Shown one piece after another: positions 1 through 8,000 of a stretch of DNA of 64,000 bases (position 1 is the first letter of the stretch; every line of letters begins with the position of its first letter). The position numbers were made by a program, and so were the translations under genes. The notes under the pieces were generated by a model. The model saw only the letters and a list, made by a program, of their open reading frames with translations. It was not told where the DNA came from and ran no database searches. This stretch comes from Ga0074139 sp964515195 (GTDB lineage Bacteria; Bdellovibrionota; Bdellovibrionia; Bdellovibrionales; Bdellovibrionaceae), in NCBI GenBank assembly GCA_964515195.1, contig CAZETK010000009.1:1-64000 (forward strand), given 5' to 3'.

Positions 1-722
1 CTTTCAGGGCGACCTGGCTGGGTGATGGGAGGTTGGCGATGGTTGGCGCAGCGACGCCATTCGACAGTGAGGTTTTGCTGAATACTGGTGTCAGCAGAAT
101 CCAAAGTGATCATGGTCAGTGAACGGTCACTGGAGCGAGGGTTGAGGTTGACACCGATTTGAGTCATCAACTTGACCTCTGTGCGACCGTTCAGACAAGA
201 AGACCAGGTCAAGCGCTCGGGCCGTACCTCTGACCGAATGTAATAGTCTTCGTTAAGAGGTCCTCGCAGGGAGGCCTCTTTCATAGAGACAATGGGCGCG
301 CCCTCTTGAAGAATGCTGAACCGTTGAAATCCCGTCGCTTGGTAAGGCAAAAGTGCAAAGCCTCGGTAATCTACGGCCCGAAAGGCCATTTGCCAACCTT
401 GGGGCACGGTCATTTCCAAAGAAATTTGACAGTCTTTTCGTAATTGAAGAAGGCGTGGGTTTAGGCTTCCCTCGCCGATCTCGGCTAAATAGTTATCAAA
501 TAGCAATGAAAGATCTTTGAAGTCAGGAGAAAAGCTCACGGCGACTTCCGCATCATGACAGCCGCTTCCCTGCAACTGCACATCGCGGATTTCGGCGAAA
601 TCGGGAGATTCTTGGGCCAGTGCCATGTTGAAGGCTCCCAGAGTGAAAACTCCTGTGGCTAGTAAAAGATTAAGAGTTCTGTTGATGTGTTTTTGGGATA
701 AGTTCACTATAAATGGTTTCAT
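1..722 (-). CDS. Secreted DUF4360-like protein, 3' end outside window
   Basis: The frame runs from an ATG at 722 (preceded by AGGGGG) to the window edge without a stop, giving about 240 codons. The first 37 or so residues form a signal peptide ending in NMALA before QESPDF. The mature part has the layout I associate with DUF4360: an early G-S-G-C stretch, a central 'RKDCQISLEMTVPQGWQ' block followed by 'VDYRGFALLP', a WSSC segment, and a terminal 'TLDSAD' then 'EWRRC' motif. The family is secreted and has no established function. The conserved cysteines suggest disulfides. The gene diverges from pstS. The domain looks nearly complete, so probably only a short tail is missing. Confidence 0.75.
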   Translation of the reverse strand, partial: MKPFIVNLSQKHINRTLNLLLATGVFTLGAFNMALAQESPDFAEIRDVQLQGSGCHDAEVAVSFSPDFKDLSLLFDNYLAEIGEGSLNPRLLQLRKDCQISLEMTVPQGWQMAFRAVDYRGFALLPYQATGFQRFSILQEGAPIVSMKEASLRGPLNEDYYIRSEVRPERLTWSSCLNGRTEVKLMTQIGVNLNPRSSDRSLTMITLDSADTSIQQNLTVEWRRCANHRQPPITQPGRPE

Positions 723-923
723 AATTCCCCCTGCCACTGTCTTTAGCAAAGAAGAAACCAAGTCCTTTGGAGCCTTTTTGCCCCTGTGCGATTTGAGGGG
801 GAGATTTTTGGAAGCGAGAGGTCATTGGTCTTAACAGAATCCCAACAAAATCTTGAAGTGGCCTAACACATGAGTTTGATAACGTGAGGCCGTGAAAACT
901 TTTAATCACTGCGGGGGTGGTCC

Positions 924-1901
924 ATGAGGGCTCGGATAGTTTTTAGTTTATTAATTGTTTTTACGAGCTTAGCCGTACAAGCTCAACTTGTTAAGGTTGA
1001 TGGTTCCAGTACTGTTTATCCCCTTACAGAAGCGGTGGCTGAAGAGTTTCTTATTCAAAACCGCGAACTGGGTTATCAGGTCACGGTGGGAATTTCTGGA
1101 ACGGGTGGAGGATTTAAAAAGTTTTGCCGTGGCGAAACTGATCTGCAGAACGCCTCGCGCCCGATTCAAGAGTCCGAGATTGAGGCCTGCAAGAAAGCTG
1201 GCATTCGATTTATCGAGCTTCCCATAGCCTTTGATGCCATCGCCATAGTAGTGCACCCCACTAATAATTTCTTAAATGAAATTTCTATCGAGGATCTTAA
1301 GAAGATTTGGGAACCCTCAGCTCAAAATAAGATTACCAAATGGAACCAGGTTCGAAAAGAGTGGCCCGCCGAAGAAATTAAGCTCTTTGGTGCGGGTGCG
1401 GATTCAGGAACCTTCGATTACTTCACCGAAGCCGTAATGGGGCAGGCCCGCGCCTCACGGGGTGATTATACCGCTAGCGAAGATGATAATACTTTGGTCA
1501 TGGGAATTTCCCGTGAAAAGAGCAGCTTAGGATATGTACCGTTTTCTTACTATAAGGAAAATCAAAAGAAAATAAAGGCCGTCCCAGTGGTTTGGAAAGG
1601 CAAGAAAAGCTTACCAACCCTCGAGTCTATTAAAAGCGGAGAGTATGCTCCTTTGTCTCGTCCCTTATTTGTTTATGTTTCCGAAAAAGCTCTGAAGCGG
1701 CCTGAAGTGCAAAAATTTGCAGAGTTTTATATTCGAAGCAGCGGAACTTTGGCAGAAGAGGTGCAATCAGTCCCCCTTCCAGCCACTGCCTACACTTTAA
1801 TTTTGAACCAACTTAAGAGCAAAAAATGGGGGACAGTGTTTCAGGGGCACTCCCAAGTGGGTATGAGCATTGACGAGCTGTTGAAGAAAGAAAAGAAGTA
1901 G
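924..1901 (+). CDS. pstS: Phosphate ABC transporter, periplasmic phosphate-binding protein PstS
   Basis: This 325-residue protein binds phosphate in the periplasm for the PstCAB importer. Residues 1-20 are a signal peptide ending LAVQA. The mature start carries the PstS signature 'DGSSTVYPLTEAV', and 'GTGGGFKKFCRGE' near residue 60 matches the phosphate-binding loop. 'GAGADSGTFDYFTEAV' around residue 157 is the other typical binding segment. The length fits the PstS/SphX group. A GGGGGTGG stretch precedes the ATG. It is first of four genes ordered S-C-A-B, with a 12-nt gap to pstC. I saw no clear Pho box in the 200 nt upstream. Confidence 0.93.
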   Translation: MRARIVFSLLIVFTSLAVQAQLVKVDGSSTVYPLTEAVAEEFLIQNRELGYQVTVGISGTGGGFKKFCRGETDLQNASRPIQESEIEACKKAGIRFIELPIAFDAIAIVVHPTNNFLNEISIEDLKKIWEPSAQNKITKWNQVRKEWPAEEIKLFGAGADSGTFDYFTEAVMGQARASRGDYTASEDDNTLVMGISREKSSLGYVPFSYYKENQKKIKAVPVVWKGKKSLPTLESIKSGEYAPLSRPLFVYVSEKALKRPEVQKFAEFYIRSSGTLAEEVQSVPLPATAYTLILNQLKSKKWGTVFQGHSQVGMSIDELLKKEKK

Positions 1902-1913
1902 TTTTAAACATAA

Positions 1914-2810
1914 ATGGCACGAAGAAAAACAACCGAGTCTCGAGGGCTCGTCGAAAAATTTTTTGAGTTTTGGTTTGCTATCTGTGCTTACCTATCCGTC
2001 TTTATTACGGTCGGCATTTTTATTATTCTGGTTTTTGAATCCTGGCCCTTCTTCGGAGAAGTCTCGTTGAAGGAATTCTTGCTAGGGCGGGAGTGGACCC
2101 CTCTTTTTACGAATGCAAAATACGGCATTCAGCCTCTATTACTTGGCACCCTTATGACCACTTTTATTGCCTGTGGAATTGCCATTCCATTGGGAGTGTT
2201 GGTGGCTTGCGGGTTGAGTGAGTTTTTATCCCATCGGTGGCGAACCGTGTTGAAACCGATTGTGGAAGTGTTGGCTGGGATTCCCTCTGTCATCTTCGGA
2301 TACTTTGCCCTTTTGGTGATGACACCACTCTTGCAAAAAATAAATCCCAATATTCCGGGATTCAGTCTTTTGTCAGCGGGACTGACGATGAGTTTTATGA
2401 TTCTACCCTTGATTGTCTCGTTATCGGAGGAAGCGCTTCAGGCGGTGCCCTCCACTTTGCGAGAAGCCTCTCGCGCCTTGGGCGCTACCCAATGGGAGAC
2501 CATTTGGAAAGTGGTTCTGCCTTATGCCTCATCGGGAATTATTTCGGCCTGCATATTAGGAGTGTCCCGTGCCATCGGTGAGACCATGGTGGTGGCACTG
2601 GCCGCTGGTCAACAGCCGAACTGGACCCTTGACCCCACAGAGCCTGCGGCGACGATGACCGCTTATATGGTGCAGGTGGCCTTGGGGGATTTGCCCCATG
2701 GCTCTATGGGTTATCAGACCGTCTTTGTGGTGGGCCTTGTTCTTTTATTGATCACTCTGTTTTTTAATTACTGGGCTATGCGACTTCGTAATAGGATGAA
2801 GCACTCATGA
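1914..2810 (+). CDS. pstC: Phosphate ABC transporter permease PstC
   Basis: A 298-residue inner-membrane permease subunit with about six hydrophobic segments. 'GIPSVIFGYFALL' near residue 121 and the cytoplasmic EAA loop 'EASRALGATQWETIWK' near residue 183 are typical of PstC and dock the ATPase PstB. The N-terminus has a single transmembrane segment followed by a periplasmic stretch, as in other PstC proteins. Its stop overlaps the pstA start by 4 nt (ATGA), so the two permeases are translationally coupled. It should act as a heterodimer with PstA. Confidence 0.92.
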   Translation: MARRKTTESRGLVEKFFEFWFAICAYLSVFITVGIFIILVFESWPFFGEVSLKEFLLGREWTPLFTNAKYGIQPLLLGTLMTTFIACGIAIPLGVLVACGLSEFLSHRWRTVLKPIVEVLAGIPSVIFGYFALLVMTPLLQKINPNIPGFSLLSAGLTMSFMILPLIVSLSEEALQAVPSTLREASRALGATQWETIWKVVLPYASSGIISACILGVSRAIGETMVVALAAGQQPNWTLDPTEPAATMTAYMVQVALGDLPHGSMGYQTVFVVGLVLLLITLFFNYWAMRLRNRMKHS

Positions 2811-3664
2811 ACTCCATCATTTTTCGCAAGTTTATCAATCAACTTATGAAGGTCATCAGCCTTTTGGGTCTTGTTTTAAGTTTAGCGATTTTGTTGGCCC
2901 TTCTAATTGATCTCTTTCAACGAGGCGGAGAAAGACTCAGTTGGGATTTTCTGATGAGCTTTCCCTCCCGCCGACCCGAGCGAGCGGGAATATTATCAGC
3001 CTGGGTGGGGACTTTATGTGTCATGGTGATCACGGCCGTTATCACGGTGGTCGTCGGCATCTCTGCCGCTTTATATTTAGAAGAGTACGCTCCCAAAAAT
3101 CGGCTGACTCGTTTGATTGAACTTAATATTTTAAATTTGGCTGCTATGCCTTCGATTTTATATGGTTTATTGGCATTAGGCTTGTTGGTCCACAAGCTTC
3201 GATTGGGGGCGAGCCTGTTGACAGCCGGAATGACCCTAAGTCTTTTGGTTTTACCAATCGTGATCGTATCTTCCCGTGAGGCCCTTCGATCATTGCCACA
3301 CCATTTGAAAGAGGCATCCTATGCGTTGGGAGCCACTCGTTTTCAAACTTTGGTTTATTATCAACTTCCCAGCTCATTAAGTGGCATGATGACAGGGGTT
3401 ATCTTAGCCTTGTCGCGGGCGGTGGGGGAAACGGCCCCCTTGATCACTATTGGGGCTTTGACTTACATTGCCTTTTTGCCCACATCTTTGATGGATCCGT
3501 TCACGGTGCTGCCCATTCAGCTTTTTAACTGGCTGTCTCGTCCGCAGGAGGCCTTTCATGCCAATGCCGCCGCGGCCGGAGTGGTTCTTCTCTTTTTGAC
3601 GTTCTTACTTAATGCCATTGCCATTATGATCCGAATCCGAGTACGAAAGGCTGTGAAATGGTAG
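2807..3664 (+). CDS. pstA: Phosphate ABC transporter permease PstA
   Basis: A 285-residue membrane permease partner of PstC. It has the family motif 'MPSILYGLLALG' around residue 114 and the EAA loop 'EASYALGATRFQTLVYY' near residue 171. The C-terminal half includes 'SRAVGETAPLITIGAL', a typical PstA sequence. It overlaps pstC by 4 nt and pstB by 7 nt, so the three genes form one tightly coupled unit. Confidence 0.92.
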   Translation: MNSIIFRKFINQLMKVISLLGLVLSLAILLALLIDLFQRGGERLSWDFLMSFPSRRPERAGILSAWVGTLCVMVITAVITVVVGISAALYLEEYAPKNRLTRLIELNILNLAAMPSILYGLLALGLLVHKLRLGASLLTAGMTLSLLVLPIVIVSSREALRSLPHHLKEASYALGATRFQTLVYYQLPSSLSGMMTGVILALSRAVGETAPLITIGALTYIAFLPTSLMDPFTVLPIQLFNWLSRPQEAFHANAAAAGVVLLFLTFLLNAIAIMIRIRVRKAVKW

Positions 3665-4437
3665 AAACGAATAACGGGCCTGTTAAAATTGATATTCAGA
3701 ACCTGAGCTTTTTCTACAAAGCCAAGCAAGTCTTGAAAGATGTGAATTTGGCCGTTGCCGAAAAAAAGGTGACCGCATTGATGGGTCCTTCAGGTTGTGG
3801 CAAGACCACTTTACTACGATGTTTAAATCTGATGCATGAATTGATTGAAGAGGCGCGCGCTGAAGGACAAATCATCTTACATCCAAAGGAAGTAAATCTA
3901 TTGTCTGAATCCGTGGATCCTCTTTGGATTCGTCAACGCATCGGCATGGTCTTTCAAAAACCGAATCCATTCCCAAAAAGTATGTTTGAAAATGTGGCCT
4001 ATGGATTGAAACTCCGTGGAATGAAAAAGGGTAGCGAGCTTCAGGGACGAGTGGAAAAGGCACTTCAGCAAGCGGGTCTCTGGAAAGAGGTGAGCGATCG
4101 TCTAAATCACTCGGCGCTGTCTTTATCAGGGGGTCAGCAGCAAAGGCTTTGTATCGCTCGAGCCTTGGCCGTGGAACCTCAAGTATTACTTTTAGATGAA
4201 CCCACCAGTGCTTTGGATCCCATTTCAACAGCTCATATTGAGGAGCAGCTGAGTGAGATTAAAAAGCAGGTAACGGTGGTGATGGTGACTCATAACCTTC
4301 ATCAGGCAGCCCGCTGCTCTGATGATACGGTTTTTATGTTAAATGGTGAGATCATCGAAAAGGGTCGCAGTGAAAAGCTGTTTACCACCCCTCAGGACCA
4401 AAGAACAGAAAACTACATTACAGGGCGCTTCGGCTAA
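3658..4437 (+). CDS. pstB: Phosphate ABC transporter ATP-binding protein PstB
   Basis: A 259-residue ATPase that powers phosphate import. It has Walker A 'GPSGCGKTT' near residue 43, the 'QKPNPFPKS' stretch typical of PstB, signature LSGGQQQR, Walker B 'LLLDEPTSALDP' and switch His in 'MVTHN'. The start ATG lies inside the end of pstA (ATGGTAG). No phoU or phoR/phoB follows, so the regulatory partners must be encoded elsewhere. Confidence 0.93.
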   Translation: MVETNNGPVKIDIQNLSFFYKAKQVLKDVNLAVAEKKVTALMGPSGCGKTTLLRCLNLMHELIEEARAEGQIILHPKEVNLLSESVDPLWIRQRIGMVFQKPNPFPKSMFENVAYGLKLRGMKKGSELQGRVEKALQQAGLWKEVSDRLNHSALSLSGGQQQRLCIARALAVEPQVLLLDEPTSALDPISTAHIEEQLSEIKKQVTVVMVTHNLHQAARCSDDTVFMLNGEIIEKGRSEKLFTTPQDQRTENYITGRFG

Positions 4438-4562
4438 GTGCCTCTAGTTTATTTAAATTAAAGATTTTCTCGAGCGTATCCAGGCCCAAAGAAAGGGGTA
4501 GTTACTGCCGAGCATCAACATCTGCGTTTGCCCCCTGAGCAAAGAGTTCGTAAGCTTTTTCT

Positions 4563-6080
4563 ATGAGTGAATTTTATCAAGCCGGCCCCAGTCTATCGAA
4601 TACATTTGAATCAGATCCTTTGTTGAAAAAATGGGTGCAGTCCCGTTTTTCAACAGCCCAGCAAACCACAGTCCTTCCGCATTTGATGGATTGTGGCAGA
4701 AAGGCCGTCACGGACTGGCTTGAAGCCAGCCGCGATGCTGAAAAACACCAACCCGAGTTGGTGTCCTTCGACCCATGGGGGCGTCGAATCGATGAGATAC
4801 GTCTCAGTCAGGGGTGGAAATTCCTCGAGGCTGAAGCGTCTCGAGAAGGAATTCTAGCGACAGCCTACGAAAGACAATTCGGTGCTTTATCGCGGCCCTA
4901 TCAGATGGCTTTGCTTTATTTGTTTCATCCGTCCAGTGCTTTTGTCTCTTGTCCATTAGCCATGTCGGATGGTGCAGCTCGATGTCTTGAAATCTATGGA
5001 ACTCAAGAATTGAAGGAGACTTCATTTCGAAGATTAATATCTCGCGACCCTAAAAACTTTTGGACATCCGGTCAATGGATGACAGAAAAAGAGGGAGGCT
5101 CTGATGTCAGTGGCACGGCCTCTCATGCCATTGCAGAAAAAGATGGGGGCTTTAAAATCTACGGTAACAAGTGGTTTACATCAGCTACCACTTCACAGAT
5201 GAGTCTTTTGTTGGCGCGTACAGATGATATTTCCTCTTTGTCGATGTTCTATGTGGAAGTTCGAGATGGTCAGGGAAACCTGAAAAATATCGAAGTTCAT
5301 CGATTAAAAGATAAAATGGGAACAAAAGCCCTACCGACAGCCGAATTGACCATGAAGGGAACTCCCGGCATTCGGCTTGGCGAGCCCGGCCACGGCGTTA
5401 AGAATATCACCACTCTTTTGAATATCACCCGAGTCTACAATTCCGTTTGTGCCACGGCCCACATGCGACGGGCTTTGGATTTGTTGAACTCATACTCCAA
5501 AGTGCGATGGGCTTTTGGAAAGCGCCTCGTGGATCATCCTTTGCATCAAAACACGCTTCACTCTTTGGAGCAGGCTTGGCGGCGCTGCTTTGCTTTGGTG
5601 TTCCGCGTGGGAGAGTTGCTGGGAAAAGAAGAAACGCAAAATATGACCATTGAAGAAAAAGCGGAGCTTCGAGCGATGACCCCAATTTTAAAACTCTACA
5701 CGGCCAAAGAGTCCATGCATGTGACGTCGGAAGTCTGTGAAGGATTTGGGGGCGCCGGATACATCGAAGATACAGGTATTCCGGTTTTGGTGCGGGATGC
5801 TCAGGTCTTCTCTATATGGGAAGGCACTACCAATGTTCTTTCATTGGATTTTTTAAGGGCTCTTAGAAAAGAACCAGGCGCCATGGAATGGTTCCAAAGT
5901 CGGTGTGAAGCGCTTTTGAAGTTGCAAGGGGATTTGGCACTTCGCCAACAACAGCAATGGCTTCAACATGTCCTACAGATTTTCCAAAAAGATCCTCAGG
6001 CGATAGAATCACATGCACGAGATCTCGCAATGGCCTTCGGGTATCTATACGGGCATCAGCTGGCCCAAGAGCTAGGCTAA
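4563..6080 (+). CDS. Acyl-CoA dehydrogenase family protein (AidB-like size)
   Basis: A 505-residue FAD-dependent acyl-CoA dehydrogenase-like enzyme, longer than the roughly 380 residues of classical members and closer to the AidB/ACAD11-like group. 'GQWMTEKEGGSDV' at residues 170-182 is the conserved flavin-proximal motif. 'YGNKWFTSATTS' follows, and the C-terminal 'GFGGAGYIEDTGIPVLVRD' and 'WEGTTNVLSLDFLRAL' are characteristic of the superfamily. Substrate cannot be deduced. It stands alone, about 125 nt after pstB, with no beta-oxidation partner beside it; a thiolase occurs about 33 kb away. Confidence 0.82.
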   Translation: MSEFYQAGPSLSNTFESDPLLKKWVQSRFSTAQQTTVLPHLMDCGRKAVTDWLEASRDAEKHQPELVSFDPWGRRIDEIRLSQGWKFLEAEASREGILATAYERQFGALSRPYQMALLYLFHPSSAFVSCPLAMSDGAARCLEIYGTQELKETSFRRLISRDPKNFWTSGQWMTEKEGGSDVSGTASHAIAEKDGGFKIYGNKWFTSATTSQMSLLLARTDDISSLSMFYVEVRDGQGNLKNIEVHRLKDKMGTKALPTAELTMKGTPGIRLGEPGHGVKNITTLLNITRVYNSVCATAHMRRALDLLNSYSKVRWAFGKRLVDHPLHQNTLHSLEQAWRRCFALVFRVGELLGKEETQNMTIEEKAELRAMTPILKLYTAKESMHVTSEVCEGFGGAGYIEDTGIPVLVRDAQVFSIWEGTTNVLSLDFLRALRKEPGAMEWFQSRCEALLKLQGDLALRQQQQWLQHVLQIFQKDPQAIESHARDLAMAFGYLYGHQLAQELG

Positions 6081-6269
6081 ATAGTTTAAATGGGGCGCCA
6101 TAAACTAAAACTTAATGGGCCTTATCTTGAGTTTTATTTGAGCTAGCAAGTTTTTTCGAATTTAAAACCGACTGGTCTTACATTTCAAATTGCACAGACC
6201 GATAGGATTTGTGACCTCTTTTCACTTTTGTGGGGTCGTGAGGGTTGTGTGTCGTCTGAAGGCCAGACA

Positions 6270-7862
6270 GTGCAAGTTACCAAAACTATGCTGATTATCA
6301 AATCAGATGAAAAATCTTTGCGGGGGGTAGAGCAGTTTTTGCGTAACCGGGACTGGCAACTGCGTTCCACTCATCAGTTGAAGGATGCCATTCTGTTTTT
6401 GGTTCAATCTAAACCGTCATTTGTTTTGATTGCCGTCGATCACCCCAATCGTAAAGTGCGAAAACTTCCTAAAGTCATTGCCGCCGCATTTCCCACCTGT
6501 GTGATGCTGTTTGCGGAAAAATCATCCACGGCCTCTTTTAAAACTTTGATTGATAGTGGGGCCGAGTACAAAATCAATCCCCCCATTACGGGTCCGGCGG
6601 TAGAGCGGGCTGTGAATAAATATATTCGGGATTTGGAGCAGGCGGCTAAGCAAAAGAATCATGCAGAGGTCTCGGGCTCTGAAAAGAATGCCTACGAGTT
6701 TATGGTGGAAATCAAATCCGCCCGGGGAAGAGAGCCGGCACTGCTTCACTTACAAAGTGAGACCAGTGAAGGACAAAATATCCTCACGGGGACAGGCTCT
6801 GCCGATGAGATCTTCCTTCAACAGAACTCCATGGCTCAAGTCTTGTTGGCGCAGTTGGGCCTCGCCAACGGAGGTGGCGATATCTCGGGCAACACTCAAG
6901 AAAGTCTGCCGCCTGCTGCAAGTCGAAGCTTACCCGTTGTGGATGAGGAAAAATCGGAAGCCCAAGAGCTGTATGTTCCGCCACAGTCCTCAAAGGTGGC
7001 TCCTACTATTGGACCGCCATCTGCCTCGAAAGAGAAACCTGATGCCAATTTAATTTATGCTCGGGAAGTGGAAGAAGGCTCAAAGCTGCCACCTAAAAAT
7101 CCCATCATTGAAGAATCATCGAAAAGAGTAAAAACAAAACCAGGTGGAATATTTGAAGAGGACTCTATCTTTGTTCGAGGAGTGTCTGAATCTCTGGATG
7201 AAACCGTGGTCAAAGGCGCCTCACCAACATGGCAGCCTCTGGATGAAAACAGTCACGTGGCCTGCCTTTTAATCAAAGCTCAACGTTTTAGCGGGTACTT
7301 GGTGGCCGCGTTAGCGCAAGATAAAAAAATCGATGAAAGCTTTATGGAGCTGATCCGTTCCCGCTTAGCGAAATTCCTACGTGAAAATGGCGACCCGATC
7401 GAAGATCAATCGAATCTTCAGCTTCAAATAAAAAGAGTTAACTTTGAAGCTTGGGCCTTAGAGCAAGCTGAGTTTTTGAAGAAGTCCCTTCATCAAGGAG
7501 ACGAGGTGGCCATGGCCTTTTTCCCTTTTGCCGATGTCAAGAACCAGGTGGGGGAGTCTGCCCATCAATCAATGGTGTCCGTGAGCATTCAAGAGGTGGA
7601 AAGCAATATTTCTTTGGAATTTAATCTGTATCTTTATCTTGCAGCCAATCGAAAATATATTCTCTACACGCCTGTGAATGGAATTCTGTATGCCGAACAA
7701 AAAGAGCGCCTGTTAAAGGGCGGGCTGGAGCGATTTCATATCGCCAAGACTGATGTTGAAAAATTAAGCAAATTCAAAGCCCAAAACAGACTCAATGCCC
7801 TTATTGATCTTCATCACAAAGATCTTTCTCAAGTTAAAAAGAGCAAAAAGAAGGCGTCTTAA
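6270..7862 (+). CDS. Receiver-like protein with long linker and HD-GYP-associated-like C-terminal segment
   Basis: The N-terminal 110 residues resemble a response-regulator receiver: first strand 'TMLIIKSDE', an Asp in 'LIAVDHPN' near the phosphoacceptor site, 'VMLFAEKSS' as the fourth strand, and a Lys in 'YKINPP' at the conserved Lys position. The acceptor region is not canonical, so it may be a pseudo-receiver. Residues about 130-320 are low complexity (Pro, Ser, Glu) and probably disordered. A C-terminal region contains 'LYLAANRKYILYTPVNG' and 'LLKGGLERFHIAKTDVEK', resembling the small module often found before HD-GYP domains. I chose the GTG at 6270 because GAAGG precedes it and the receiver then starts normally; a TTG at 6228, GTG at 6249 and ATG at 6288 are alternatives. 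Confidence 0.6.
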   Translation: MQVTKTMLIIKSDEKSLRGVEQFLRNRDWQLRSTHQLKDAILFLVQSKPSFVLIAVDHPNRKVRKLPKVIAAAFPTCVMLFAEKSSTASFKTLIDSGAEYKINPPITGPAVERAVNKYIRDLEQAAKQKNHAEVSGSEKNAYEFMVEIKSARGREPALLHLQSETSEGQNILTGTGSADEIFLQQNSMAQVLLAQLGLANGGGDISGNTQESLPPAASRSLPVVDEEKSEAQELYVPPQSSKVAPTIGPPSASKEKPDANLIYAREVEEGSKLPPKNPIIEESSKRVKTKPGGIFEEDSIFVRGVSESLDETVVKGASPTWQPLDENSHVACLLIKAQRFSGYLVAALAQDKKIDESFMELIRSRLAKFLRENGDPIEDQSNLQLQIKRVNFEAWALEQAEFLKKSLHQGDEVAMAFFPFADVKNQVGESAHQSMVSVSIQEVESNISLEFNLYLYLAANRKYILYTPVNGILYAEQKERLLKGGLERFHIAKTDVEKLSKFKAQNRLNALIDLHHKDLSQVKKSKKKAS

Positions 7863-8000
7863 GTACCCGGTCGATTTCTTCCTTAAAATCCCCACTTCTC
7901 TGATTGCGTCATAAGTGGACGCGTGTGGTTAAGAATTGTAGATCATGGGGTTCATTTAATTCAACAACACATTGAATTCCTTTTGAAAGGACGTAGTCAA

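Noticed and set aside
7923..8000. N-terminal extension of the pyrophosphatase from a GTG at 7923
   Set aside because: The extra 26 residues are polar, lack family similarity and end at a good ribosome site for the ATG at 8001.
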